The notes beneath the pieces were generated by a model. It was not told the DNA's origin. It searched no databases and was given only the letters and a program-made list of their open reading frames with translations. DNA of 64,000 nt from Arbacia lixula (Eukaryota; Echinodermata; Echinoidea; Arbacioida; Arbaciidae), in NCBI GenBank assembly GCA_963669155.1, contig OZ022597.1, positions 1-64,000 on the forward strand, in the 5' to 3' direction. This document shows positions 46,930-59,824 of the stretch, piece by piece. Both the position numbers and the translations under genes were made by a program. Numbering within the stretch: position 1 is the stretch's first letter; every line of letters begins with the position of its first letter.

Positions 46930-49900
46930 ATTTTGAGCTAATTTTTAGATATGTCTTGAAAAATTGTTATGAGTTGTGGTTATTCAAATTGATTAAAACT
47001 AATTGGAAACACAATAAGCATATGGCCACATGATGTGGCAGTAATAGATTTTAGTTGTGTTCACAATCAATTCAAGTTTTGGAAAATGACAGAATACATG
47101 CTTATGTATTGCTAATTACTTACAAGCCTTTACATCTATCATAATTATTTAGCACTCATGTTTATATGTGCATGTCAATTTCAGGAGTATTTTTGCCGGA
47201 TCCTGTTGGAATATATTTCAGTGCTCAACACGTATACTGTACTTGGTTATAAGGACATTATATTTTTAATAAATGTTCTGTAAAAGAGTGAAATAAGTGA
47301 AATAAAATAACTACTAAGAGCACAACTAACTTGTAGGAAGAATGGAATACGTACATTCATAGAGTCACATTACATTTGTTTCTTACATCCGGCACTTTTG
47401 TAGAAATCTTTTTACTATGATACAAAGAAATGTGAGGCAAACTCTTTTTCCCTCATATTCGACGAGGCTATCCCAATATTAAATGATCTTATAATCTGTG
47501 AGTTTGTCAGTCTTAAATATAAATAGCATTCTCGCATTTGCATATAGCCAAAATATCTTTGTACTTTGTATCTTTGTACTTTATATTTACACCACTTTTT
47601 ATTCTAACAATAATTGACACTGTAATAGATTAATGGTAATTGCTCTTAGGTTCATGACCACTTATCATGTATTTGATAATTTGTTTTATCTTTGCATTCT
47701 TAAAGCTACTAATGTACTGGGGACCACTGACATTTTGTCATTTTATAAATTATCTTGTGTTGTAGTAACCAAATAAATAAGTTGAGTTTAGGTAAATAAA
47801 CTCAACAAAATTGGGGACATCTTTTGTCGCATGTTTTTCTCATCGAAAAATGTCATTACACAGATTTGTATATCAGTGAAACTCAGTCCCTTTATACATT
47901 TACACCAAAATTGTTTATATATTTCAATGACCCAGTTCCAAAGGAAATGTAATATAAAGGGGTCTTTATTGAGTACCATACAAGTAGCAATATTTGGCAT
48001 CTTTTCTTTCGTAACTACCAATATATGTATTCAGTTGAGTGTCACTCAACCATGAATTAATTTCTCATCATATAGAGGAAGGAATCAGCTTTAAACTACT
48101 ACGCAAAATACTGTAATACATCTTTCCATGTATGAACTCTAGCTCAAAGGAATTGGCATAGGGAAAGGGAAGAAGGGAAAGGAGCCGCGGTTTTAAACCG
48201 TGGTATATTTTGTCCAGTTCAGCAACATGATGCTTTTTAGGCTTAACCATGGTATTTCGTGCTGAACTGGACAAAATATGCCGTGGGGCAATTCCACAGT
48301 TTTGGTTAAAGTTATGTAACGTGAGTAGCCAAAACTTCTTTATTTGATTGAAAAAGAAGTTTCTCTGCAGAGGATATGATTGCCTCATTTGCGTGTCATG
48401 GAAAGGTGGAATGTTTGCTTCCTAAATAAGTCTATAACAGAATATAAAATGAAGAAGCTTTGGTAACTCACGTTACATGACATTAACCAAAACTGTGGAA
48501 TTGCCCTGTGGTTTAAAACTGTGCCTGTGCCTGTGCCAATTCCTTTGAGCTGTAGTGTATATGTATAAACGCTACTGATTTTAGTGTACAGTTAACTGAA
48601 ACTACTGATATAGATGCAGATTTCGTATTGCTTTCCGTCAGAAAACATTTTATGAACAGAATATTTTACTTGTGACATAAAGAATTACAGTTTGAATATT
48701 AGTCTCAAGATGTCTGGCTTGGGCCATTGCAAAACATATTACCGGTATACAAATGTAGTACATGTATACAAAATTCAGATCTTTTAATAGGTCAAAATGT
48801 ATGTTAATAGATCATCTGCGCCTTACATCATAATGTATCTATTCATTTTTGTATTTCTACATTACTGTCATGCACTAAATAGAAAAGAAGTCTTTAATTA
48901 GCGGAGTTCGCATTTATGTCAAGAAGTTATTATGCCTTTTACAGCTCTTGCTCAATTTCCTTCTTCTGTCTCACCAGCAGCTAAAGTGCCCTTAAAAAAT
49001 CCAAGACATGTGAGAATAGCATGATGGATCATGTATGTAGCTTTTATACAAATGTATTTAGTCATCTTGCCAAAAAAGATGAGCAACTCTGTTTATACTT
49101 CTGTAGAATGGATACATGTGCAATGCTGCCAATGCACGAAATCATATTTCTTCGCAGGTTTTATAGTACATGTATATTTGAAGAGTATCTTTTTCACAAA
49201 TTGTTCAGTACAGTAGTGTAGTTGTACTGCAGGTTTCATTCCCACTCTTAGTGGGTACAGTATATGTACGGAGTGTATCTTCTACTGTATGTTCGCAGAA
49301 CATAAGTGACTTCACTTTTTAAACGTCATTCATTTTTCATCTCGTCAACTTTCCACAAGCGTCTTTTACATTATGTAGTAGAAATGTGCTCAAAATGACT
49401 TGCACGAGGAATACTGTAACAAATCTTGTCTGCATGCACATTATGCTACAACCCCGGCTAAAATTGATTCCTCATATGAGGATTTAACTTGAGCGAGATT
49501 TACTCTTCGCTGGAGTTGCGTAACATGTATTAAATTTCATGGCCAGTGAAACAAATCTACCACTCTCTATCTCGCTGTTTATGTCAGAAACAGATGTTTC
49601 ACCGTGAATGGCATGAGAGGCATTTGTTTTTCTCTTCTTGAATATGCAATATTCTTTGGGAAGATCTGCATGGTAGAAGTAAAATGTTAAGTTATGGAAT
49701 AGGGAAGGTTACATTGTATATTAAGTGGCTAAAATTAAGCTCCAGAGTATTTCCACCCAGGATTTGATGCTTGGGTTCAACGGTGGCATAAGTGCATTGA
49801 AAGACATGGTGACTATGTTGAACAGTAGTTCCATGTAGAAGAGTCATCAGGCTATAATCTGTAAATTTGGTGTTTGTTGGATCATTGATAAAGTTTTAGT

Positions 49901-50640
49901 GACTATGGAGGCATTAATTTTTTTTATCCTTCCTTCTATATGTACGAAGTGTAAATTAGTGTATCGATACTTACTGTACCATATCTTGTCTGCATGCATG
50001 GAATAGAAGTTTTTTCTCCTCTGGGTTAAATGCATATGTCTACGTAAGTGTCACGTCACAGTCTTTTTTTTTTTTGTTTAGGCACAGGTGCACCATTCAA
50101 TATATTTACGAGTGTGTAAAATATAAGGACAATAAATGTAAAGTTTAGTACTGTTACTTTGAGTGCTATTAAACGCTAGTATTATGCCAATAGTGCCACT
50201 TCTGTATTCACAGTGTTCTTGTTATCAACTCATACATGTTGGCTGCAGCTGTATTAAACTGTTACAGCTTGTATTGAAACAGAAATTGACTTGTTTTCTT
50301 TGTATTTTTTCAGGTTTCTAAGGAATTGTTGCAGTTTGTGCTGACTTAAGCTGGTGAAACCATCATATCTTATCATACAGCGCCTTCGATCACCTAGCTG
50401 ATAGGCCATGCAGTGTCCTTTGTGCAATTTTCGCAAAGACACTTAAGTGAAAGGGTTTTGCTGGTGACAAAATGACAGTTTTCCTCAAAGAATCCTAATT
50501 AATGTGCCTCTGGTTGATGAAGGCATGATACGTCTGAGGTGCAATTGAAGTTTATTTTAATATTTCATTCAAACTGATTTAACAATGCAAAGCATAAATT
50601 AACAATTATGCAAAGCGTATGATAAGATATGAGGTGAGTG
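46930..50640. other. No gene seen
   Basis: AT-rich sequence with short chance ORFs only; contains the inverted repeat at 48141-48551. Confidence 0.4.
48141..48551. mobile_element. Imperfect palindrome / foldback MITE
   Basis: AGCTCAAAGGAATTGGCA at the left pairs with TGCCAATTCCTTTGAGCT at the right. An inner pair, GGGGCAATTCCACAGTTTTG and its inverse, and an inner hairpin (TTTTGTCCAGTTCAGCA and its inverse) make nested stems. No clear target duplication was found. Confidence 0.6.
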
Positions 50641-50649
50641 CATGGGGTG

Positions 50650-50945
50650 ATTACTAGAACCATGGTACTATATCATGGAAGTGCCCTGGTACTACCATGG
50701 TTAAAAAACCATGGCCATACCTCGGTCACGGTACTATCATGGTACTAGTATTATGGTAGTGCCCTGGTACAAGTACCATCGTACTACCAGGGTACTAGTA
50801 CCGTGGAACTACCGTGGTACTACCATGGTAAAAGAACCATGACAGTACCATGGTACTAGTACCATGGTACAAAAAACATACCATGGTACTAGTACAATGG
50901 TAAAAGAACCATGGTATTTATACCATGGTACTAATACCATCCCAG
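50650..50945. repeat. GTACCATGGTAC-type array, copy 2
   Basis: Dense CCATGGTACTA, GGTACTAGTACC and AAGAACCATGG units, in both orientations because the core is palindromic. It is related to 43380-43850. Confidence 0.8.
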
Positions 50946-50949
50946 CTAA

Positions 50950-51870
50950 CAATTGGACGTTTTCTGAACGTTCTAAAAACGTTCCAAGTTGGTTCTATGG
51001 ACGTTCTGTCAAAACGTTTAAAAAACGTCCTTTTGTGGAAGGTTTTGGACGTTAATAAAACGTTCCAAATGGACGTTTAGAAAACGTTTTTTAAACGTTT
51101 TAAAACGTTTAATAAACCTAAAATGAACCTTTCAAAATTATTAAGGACCTGTAGAAAACCTTTGGAACGTTATGGACGTTTAAAAACCTTTCAAAAATAT
51201 TTTGAACATTCCATGGACGTTCTGTAGACGTTCTGTGAACGTCCAGAAAACCTTTTAAAAACCTTTGGAACGTTTTAAAACGTTTTAAGAAAGTCCAAAA
51301 AACCTAATGAACCTTTCTGGAACGTTAAGAGAATCTTTTGCATCAGCCTAGGACGTTTATAAAACGTTTTAAGAACGTTTAGATAACCTTTAAAAAACGT
51401 ATGGAACCTTCCAGGAACATTCAGAGAACCTATCATAACCAAAAAGGACGCCCAGAAAACCTTACAAACGTTCTAAAGCAGTCCAAAAAACCTAATGAAC
51501 CTTTCTAGAACGTTCAGAGAACCTTTTCTATCAGCCTAGGACGTTTATAAAACGTTCTAAGAACGTTTAGATAACCTTTAAAAGACGTACGGAACCGTCC
51601 AGGAACGTTCACAGAACCTAGCAAAACTATAAAGGACGTCCAGAAAACCTGTAAAAAACATTTAGAACGTTCTAAAAACGTTTCGAGGAAGTCCAAAAAA
51701 CCTAATGACCCTTTCTGGAACGTTCAGAGAACCTTTGATCACTGCCAAGAAAATGTTTTAAGAACGTTTAGATAACTTCCAAATAATGTATGGAACCTTT
51801 CAGGAACGTTCATGGAACATGTCAAAACAAAGAGGACGGTTAGAAACCTTTCAAGGACGTCTAAATATAT
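50950..51870. repeat. AACGTT-rich minisatellite with higher-order units of about 190-210 bp
   Basis: Short words AACGTTC, GGACGTTT and GAACCTTT repeat throughout. A larger unit recurs from about 51293, 51481 and 51692, each starting GTCCAAAAAACCTAATGA and continuing CTTTCTGGAACGTT. It abuts the previous array directly. Confidence 0.8.
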
Positions 51871-51899
51871 TCAATAAACACTTTCAAAATGTTTTACTT

Positions 51900-52700
51900 G
51901 TGAAGGATGTTGAGAGAACTTTTTAAAGATTTTCTTCTTTTTTTTTATTATTACTTTAATGTCCTGGAAAAGTTAAAAGAACAGGCAATGAATATTGTAA
52001 TAACTATAAACAGTTTAAAGATCATCCAACAAAGAGTATGCAACAATTATAATACAACGATGTCACATATATCATTGGTTTCACTATTTTATTATCAAAC
52101 ATACATAATGTATGTAAAAAGACTTGTTGATACAGAGCATTATATATCACAAAAATGAATGAATGTTAAAAAACATGTGTAAGAAAAGGTATTTTTCCGA
52201 ATATACAGTAGTATCAAATAACAAATACTACTACTCATATTTAGCCATCTACTACAGTATCATATCAATGAATAATAGACAAGTTTAAGAATTTAGTACA
52301 GTCATGTATCAAAAACAATTTGGTACAACACATGAAAATACAATAAACTTGAGCGATATATAGAAACGGGAATTTCCCGAAGAAATACATGCATGCTGAG
52401 AATTCCATACAAGTATGCGTAAACTTGGGTAACAACAAATTGTGCAAAAAATAATTCACAAAGTGTATTTCTGCTCAGCGTAGTGTAGTGAATCTTCATA
52501 GGCAGATCAAGATTTGAGTTGGAACCAAGTCTTACCACAGCCAATGTTGGAGTTTGCAAATTAAATCGCAATAGAACTATGTGAAGTAGAAGATATATGT
52601 TATTGGCAAAGTTTGAATAGTCAACATTTTTTTGGTCAAGAATTTGGCAGCATATACATTGTGGCTTTGGTAAAATAAAAGTAGAAAATATACATATACA
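51900..52700. other. No gene seen
   Basis: AT-rich sequence. A partial unit of the next direct repeat starts near 52600. Confidence 0.4.
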
Positions 52701-52708
52701 TGTATGTT

Positions 52709-53284
52709 AATAAATAGCTGGCAAGTTTGAATAGTCTAAACTCACTGTCTATGAACAGAAAAAGCACATTTTTTTTCAAGAATTTGGCAGCACCTTCATT
52801 GTGGCTTTGGTAACATAAAATACAATAAAAAGTAACTTTAGCAATTTAGATAACTTGAATCTTCCCTTCCTGAGATGTTTTTGGATTTCATACTAAAAGA
52901 TTCACCAAGAAAAGAATACATGAAACATTACATTATTCATCCCCATTATTAAGTATTACACAAGAACAACAACAGAGTACATGTATGTAGGCAATGCTTT
53001 CGTAAAGGAGTCTTTGCTCGATATGATGAGATTTTGTTGCAAGGAAGCATGGTCATAAAACTTCATTATAATGAGAATGTATTGTTAGTTTTGTTACTTT
53101 AATCAACAAAATACTTTGTAGGCAGATTTACATTTGAGATAATTAGAGGTGAGTTTCATTGTAGCCAATCTGGACCTTTCAACACAAAATCATCACCTGT
53201 ATACATTTTGAAACACAAGAATAATCAACACAAAGTAATTAACAATAAAACTATGTACAAGTTGTATACTTATATATACATGTA
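52709..53284 (+). repeat. Direct repeat, left copy
   Basis: AAATAGCTGGCAAGTTTGAA, then CAAGAATTTGGCAGCACC and GGCAATGCTTTCGTAAAGG, matches the right copy at 54511-55075 in the same order with high identity. Confidence 0.85.
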
Positions 53285-54505
53285 GAGTGGGAGCTAGCCT
53301 TCATCCGAGTAGGTGAACGAGGTACCAGCAGCCGAGTATTCAAAAACATGAGAAAGAACCCCACATTTACCAAACTAAACGTCTGGCAGGTCATCTCTGC
53401 TGCATAAGGTCCCTACAGCCGGGGGTGTCCAAAATGAGTGCCGATTTCACAAAAATTTCTATTTTGAATAACAATAGCACATCACAATTTATTTTCTAAA
53501 CGCACTGAGTTTGTTGAGTATTACATTGTCTTAACACTTGTACCATTTTGCAATCAGACTGAAATTGAAAAATAATGAAATCTTTCATGAATAGATGTTT
53601 TTTCTTCCTTTTATCGTGAAATATATTTTTCTCCCCTTTTCAATAATTTTTAATAAATAGTTTTACAAAACATTGATGTTTGCAACTTTTTTTAATAACT
53701 ACCTTAATGCATGTGATTGATGGTGTGAAAAGAAGGGAGTAACATCTTATCCCGAAAAAGAATTATGATTCCCGAATGTTAGGAACGCAATATGGACAAA
53801 TATCAACAATTTGTCCCGTAACGGAGGAGAACCACATACCGGCACATGTATTACGAAAGGCCGACACCATGCTATAGCTTCTAGCAGGAAAACAAAACCA
53901 GCGAAAACACGGCACAAGCCGGACAAATCTTCTCTATTTGGTTTGCCTGCTAAAAACTATCACAATTATTCGGCCTTTCGTAATACACGTGCCGTTCTTC
54001 TCTGTTACGGGACAAATTGTTGATATTTGTCTTGTGTTCCTAACTTTTGGGAATCATAATTCTTCTTCGGGATAAGATGCTACTCTCTTCTTTTGACACC
54101 ATCAATCACATGCATTAACATAGTTTTTAGAAAAGTTGCAAACATTAATGTTTTGTAAAACTATTTATTAATAATTATTGAAAAAGGAGAGAAAAATATA
54201 TTTTGCGATGAAAGGAAGAAAAAAAACATCTCTTCATGACAAATTTCACTATTTTTCGTTTTCAGTCTGATTGCAAAATATGGCACAAGTGTTAAGACAA
54301 TGTAATACTCTTTACTCAAAATAGAAATTTTTGTAAAATGGGCACTCATTTTGGACGCCCCCAGCTGTAAGGACCTTTTGTAGCAGGGATGACCTGTCAG
54401 ATGTTTAGTTTGGTAAATGTGGGGTTATTTCTCATGTTCTTGAATGCTCGGCTTCTGGTACCTCGTTCATCTACTCGGAAATGTCACAGCTGCCTCTCTA
54501 AAGGA
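53285..54505. mobile_element. 1.2 kb near-perfect palindrome (foldback element)
   Basis: Left arm text such as GATGAACGAGGTACC-like, CATTTACCAAACTAAAC and TTTTGCAATCAGACTGAA returns inverted in the right arm (GTTTAGTTTGGTAAATG, TTCAGTCTGATTGCAAAAT). The arms run about 53285-53880 and 53960-54505 with a spacer of about 80 nt, containing TTACGAAAGGCCG / CGGCCTTTCGTAA near the centre. No transposase ORF. It sits exactly between two copies of a direct repeat. Confidence 0.8.
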
Positions 54506-54510
54506 TGGAA

Positions 54511-55075
54511 ATAAATAGCTGGCAAGTTTGAATAGTCAAAACTCATTGATTATGAACAGAAAAAGCACATTTTTTTTGTCAAGAATTTGGCAGCTCCTTT
54601 ATTGTGGCTTTGGTAACATAAAATACAATAAAAAGTAACTTAAGCGATTTAGATAACTTGAATCTTCCCTTCCTGAGATGTTTTTGGATTTCATACTTAA
54701 AGATTCACCAAGAGAAGAATACATGAAACATTACATTATTCAACCCCTTTATTAAGTATTACACAAGAACAACAACAGAGTACATGTATGTAGGCAATGC
54801 TTTCGTAAAGGAGTCTTTGCTCGATATGATGAGATTTGTTGCAAGAAAGCATGGTCATAAAACTTCATTATAATGAGAATGTATTGTTACTTTGATCAAC
54901 AATAGACTTTGTAGGCAGATTTACATTTGAGATAATTGGAGGTGAGTTTTATCATAGCCAATCTGGACCTTGCAATACAAAATCATCACATGTATACATT
55001 TTGAAGCACAAGAATAATCAACAAAGTAATTTACAATAAAACTATGTACAAGTAGAAGATATACATGTACATGGA
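54511..55075 (+). repeat. Direct repeat, right copy
   Basis: Counterpart of 52709-53284. A further partial unit follows (about 55085-55190), which suggests the palindrome entered an existing tandem array. Confidence 0.8.
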
Positions 55076-55559
55076 AGTTAATAAGTAACTCGCAAGTTTG
55101 AATGGTCAACTCTTTTTGTGCGAACAGAAAAGGCAGCATTTTGAATATATATCTGTTGTGAAGAATTTGGCAGCACATATACATGTATTGCATCATTGGA
55201 AACATCTCACACAACAAAAACTTCAGCGATTTATAGAACCTGTAATTTCCATACCTGAGAAAATTTTTGGATTTCATATCTAAATGACACACCACCCATT
55301 AGTTTATAGTAAAGTGAAATCATATGATCTACTTTACTCATGTAACTCGGCAATTATGGTGGCAATTATCATTTATTACAAGTGAATATGCACTTTATGT
55401 CTATCACTTGCACAACTTTTCAAATGAGAGTTCATGTATTAATTAATTTGTACACATAAAAAAAAGAAACAAATATCACATAAAGACTCATTTAAAGACA
55501 GCCTTCTAAATACTGTTAAAAAAAAATGTACGTATGATCTTGAAATTGGAATGTATGTA

Positions 55560-56615
55560 CAGTTGGCAGCAACATTATTCTACCCCCCTTATTTTTGTCA
55601 TTCTGTCATGATGAATAATATTGCGACAACAGATTGCTACTGTACTAAACCATTTAGATAGTTTAGAAGACAGTTAATTACTAAAGAATACCAGAGAATA
55701 CCAAAAAGCATGTTGCAAAAGTATTCAACCCCCTATTTTACACACAAGAAACAAATGCACAAATGATAATTTAAAAGCCAGTGCATATATTCTGAGGTGG
55801 AAGCTGATTTTATTTATCCTCCACCTGAAACTGGAACCTTTATAAGCACAACAAAGAAGTTGTAATGTCATTCGACCCAGATGGGTGTGTCTTTTAGTAC
55901 TTTGTGTAGCATCCATTTGCTGCAATGACTTCCAGCAGAAGAGATGAATAGCCTCTCACAAGCTTCTCACAACGCTCCTTTGGGATGTTGGTCCATTCCT
56001 CTTGCGCACCTTAAGTGGCCATCACAGTCTCCAGACCTAAACCCAATAGAGAATTTGTGGTGGGATCTGAAGAAAGCTGTTGCAGCATGTAGACCTACAA
56101 GCATCGCTTACCTTAAGACCATTATGAGAGAGGAATGGGCCAAAATCCCAGAAGAACCTTGTGAGAAGCTTGTAAGAGCTAGGCCATTCATCTCGTCTGC
56201 AGGAGGGCTTTGCAGCAAATGGATGCTGTACAAAGTATTAAAGACACACTCATCTGGGTTGAATGACATTACAATTTGTTAGTTGTGCATATAAAGGTTC
56301 CAGTTTCAGGTGGAGGATAAATAAAATCAGCATTCACCTCAGAATATATTCACTGGCTTTTACATTGTCATTATTTGTGCATCCGTTTTCTTGTGTGTAA
56401 AATAGGGGGTTGAATAATTTTGCAACATGCTTTTGGGGCGCAAATTACTATTTCAGGTGAGCTATGAAGTAAAATTTGATTTTTTTCTCTGGGATTCTTT
56501 AGTAATTAACTGTCTGCTATCTTAATGGTATAATAGCAATCTGCTGTTGCAATATTATTCATTATGACAGAATATCAAAAATGAGAGGGGGGTTGAACAA
56601 TTTTGCTGCCAACTG
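55560..56615 (+). mobile_element. Palindromic Tc1/mariner derivative with transposase fragment
   Basis: TA dinucleotides (55558-55559, 56616-56617) flank ends CAGTTGGCAGCAA and, inverted, the same. The inverted arms are about 400-450 nt. The frame at 55944 gives WPSQSPDLNPIENLWWDLKK, the end of a Tc1-type DDE domain, then EEWAKIPEEPCEKLV. Only this C-terminal part of the transposase exists. The left arm is an inverted copy reaching into the same coding end, so this is a non-autonomous palindromic derivative. It ends 48 bp from the stop codon of the minus-strand gene next door. Confidence 0.85.
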
Positions 56616-56662
56616 TATACCTTAATCAGGCAATACCGGTAGCCTAGAAAACGATATAGCAG

Positions 56663-56743
56663 TTAATCCTTCATATCCTCAACATCATCGTTGCCCTCAA
56701 TGTGATCATTGCTGACATCTAGAACAGGGACAGTTGGAACTTT
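56663..56743 (-). CDS. DUF4806-type gene, exon 8 (stop)
   Basis: It encodes KVPTVPVLDVSNDHIEGNDD, then VEDMKD and TAA. The acidic tail is short. The 3' UTR must run into the Tc1 derivative at 56615; no clear AATAAA (TTTATT on plus) was seen before it. Confidence 0.75.
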   Translation of the reverse strand, partial: KVPTVPVLDVSNDHIEGNDDVEDMKD

Positions 56744-57396
56744 CTGCAAAACAATTAGAGTAATCAAGAAATATTTAAAATTTACTTGGTGCCTATTTCC
56801 AAAATCAGGCATATGAGAGGGGTGTAAAATAAAAGGCCAATCTAAAGCACACAAAATCACATACATGTAAGGCACTCGTCACATGTAACCCGTAAGAAAA
56901 AAAAAAACCCATATAGAAAAAACGTGTTGACTTTCCCATTTGTTTTCATTTGTTTTCTTTTTCTTTTTTTTTTTTTTTTTTTTTTTTTGGGGGGGGGGTG
57001 AAGTACATGTAGTTGCTTCACATATAAGACCTTTCTAAATGTAATAATAATTCTACAATCCCAGATCTGTCATTCAGGCAAGAAATCTTAAATGAAAAAT
57101 GACGAGTTCGTTTCCCCGAATTTGACCCTCCGATGACTGTTATTAAATCTGGGACTTACCATGCCGGAAGAGAGAAGACAATATCCTAGTCAGCATTTTG
57201 CATGCAGAGTGTCAGAACATTAGATTCTGTGTTCATTTTGTGATTTTCTGTTGTTTTGCACCTTCATTTTGAGAAAATTAATATAGCACTTTTTTATAAT
57301 CTTACACAAAAGTAATTATTTAATTGGATTCACAGTCTTGTGGTTTTAGTTCGACTGAATAGCATTTTTCTCTTATAGCGTGAAAACAGCACTTAC

Positions 57397-57503
57397 CTTG
57401 TGCTTATTCCCACCGGGAAGAAATGGGGTACGCTTCACATAGTCACCAATCGCTTCCTCCACCTCAGGTTCAGTGGTACCCTCATGGTTTTTCATGCAGG
57501 CTC
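57397..57503 (-). CDS. DUF4806-type gene, exon 7
   Basis: It encodes RACMKNHEGTTEPEVEEAIG, then DYVKRTPFLPGGNKHK, matching the helical end of the family. In at phase 1, out at phase 0 via CACAAG|GTAAGT. Confidence 0.75.
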
Positions 57504-58111
57504 CTAAGGACAAATGTGCAAATCCCATGTAACATTACATTAAGATTAGAGTAGAAGTTTGGCAAACCTCCAAATATAATCTTCCAAAAGGATGTGTATA
57601 ATATACAAATCACTTTTTTGTAATATAAAAAATCAAAACAAATTTTTGAGCATAGATAGGGAGAAATATTTCATGATATCTTACTTACTAGCTCTCTGAC
57701 AATGCAAAATCTAATAAGTTGTCATTCAAAGGCCAATTAACAGGGAACAAAATGTGTCTGCTAATAAAGGGTAAAGAGCTGCTCAAGTTCCTTTATATTT
57801 GTTTTTATGGTCATGACAGTTTGTTAAGCTAGATAAAAGTAGTTGTATCAACGCTTTAGTATCTAAACCGCCAGACATGCTATAGTCAAGATAGTATCAA
57901 AAATATGTGATGAAACATCCCCATACTTGTTGTGGATAAACTATTGGATGTGTGCTGTCCAAATTCTGCACAAAAAGTATGTATTGAGATCAATACTTAT
58001 TGAAAAAATCTGATCGATACACAGCATAGCCTTTTCCGCAAGTGAGTAAACAGATACTTTTCACGCAGGCTCTAGGTGCTAAAGGGTTAATCACTGAATC
58101 TTAACACTCAC

Positions 58112-58271
58112 TGACGATGACTGGGAAAAACTTGGTCGACTTGAGGGACCTTTTTCCTTTCCTTCCCAGGATGTTGAACTCAGACCAAAGTTGATTGGTC
58201 CCCAACTTCTGCATGATCCTTCTCCCAGTTTGCGATAGCTTACTCCCGCCAACCAGACTCAAGAAAGTTAT
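58112..58271 (-). CDS. DUF4806-type gene, exon 6 (DUF4806 core)
   Basis: It encodes ITFLSLVGGSKLSQTGRRIM, then KLGTNQLWSEFNILGRKGKR. The L-x-GG, RRI, TNxLxxxxNxxGRxGK series is the DUF4806 signature. In at phase 0, out at phase 1 via GTCA|GTGAGT. Confidence 0.85.
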
Positions 58272-58724
58272 CTGAAAAATATAAGAAGCCTTGTGAATTA
58301 CAATGTTGCAGAATTTCCTCCAAATAAATGAGTTACACCTCTCTTACATACACAGTACAATGGGGGTTCTTTCAAGATAAAACTTTTCTCTGATGCAGTA
58401 AATATTTCCTGACCTATTTAAAAGATGCACACTTCAAATATATATCACACCAAAACATTACTATATCAGTTAAGGACCTAGGATTTAAAGTGTACCCTGG
58501 TCATTGCATTACTTCAAGATTCTGCATTTACTGCATAGTGCACTACATCTATTTCCTGAGGATCATTTCAACTGGTTGCCTATTAAGCAAACACAATTCA
58601 GCTAATCATTATTCCACATATGTATATCCTACTGGGTATTCATTCTGAAACTTGAAGTGTGTCATAAGTAAAGATAAAATGCCCTCCTCAAGGTACTGAA
58701 ATATCAAGATAAAAACCACTTGGA

Positions 58725-59465
58725 TCAGGCCTCCTACCCCAAAAACAGCCCCCCTTGACATTTTTCGCGATAAATTTGTAACGCGAGAAGATCACGCCGC
58801 AACATTTCATGACTTTTTCACTTCAAGTCTCACGCAACTTTTAAGACCAAATTTGCGACACGGGGATACACGGTTCCGAAGTTGCGTAACATTTTGTACG
58901 TGCATGTCAGACCAAAAATTGCTCAAAATCGTGATTTCATGTACAAAACTAATGCAAATTCTGTATCTAGCCATAATTCATAAAAGTATCATTATTTTTA
59001 TTTTTACTGATGAAAAACAATAGATTTCATGTTATTTATGACTGAAATAATGTTGCCAATGATTTTCATCGAAAAAACAATGAAAAACATAAGAAATTCA
59101 AAAAACAATAAAATACATAAGAAAAATTAGATATTGCCATTTTTTAAAATCCTAATTTGATAATAATCCTAAGAAGAGTGTCTGGACTGAAATCTAGCAG
59201 TTTTGGGGGTATATTTAAAGATTTACAACCAAATTGTGATTTTATGCATTTAATTAGCATAATTAATTAATTAAAAATAAATTTGAATAATTTTGATGCA
59301 ATTGACAGTTGAATTGTGGAGACTACGTCTTCGGTGACGTACGTGCCAATTTTCGTCGCGATCGCGTGATCAACGGTCGAGATCTTAGGGGGGGGGGTGG
59401 CTGTTTTTGCCCCCCCCCCCCCATCCCGGGCTATGCGATTTCAAAATAGCCCGGGCTATATAGGG
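58725..59465. repeat. Possible inverted-end element in DUF4806 gene intron
   Basis: AAAAACAGCC at 58740 and its inverse GGCTGTTTTT at about 59398 bound an AT-rich body with CG-rich ends (TTCGCGATAAATTTG, TCGTCGCGATCGCGTGATCA). The stem is poor. Low confidence. Confidence 0.3.
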
Positions 59466-59612
59466 TTAAATTAAGAAATTGGAAATTATTGTGACTTTTA
59501 TCTTTTAACATGGTTATAAATTAATCAAGGCATGCATCACTTTGAAACTCAGGTTACTTTGTGTATTCCAACTGTAGAAAATGCACATGATTATTCATCT
59601 TGTAAAACTTAC

Positions 59613-59824
59613 CATACGACTCTTAAATTCAGCGTCATTTAGCCTCCCTTCCAGCACCTTGAAGTCTTCAATGGTATTCAAAGGTTCACTGAAAGGCTCG
59701 CACAAATCAGCAGAGTCCAAGGAGGAAGGTTTGGGCTTCTCCCCCATAGCATTTATTGCTGCCATGATCCTTCTTTGTCCCTCCTCCAGTGCCTGCAGCT
59801 TGAGCAGAACTTGTGTCTGGAAGT
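59613..59824 (-). CDS. DUF4806-type gene, exon 5 (coiled coil)
   Basis: It begins YFQTQVLLKLQALEEGQRRI, a heptad-like helix. Then comes DLCEPFSEPLNTIEDFKVLE and the first helix of the DUF4806 module (GRLNDAEFKSRM). In at phase 1, out at phase 0. Confidence 0.8.
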
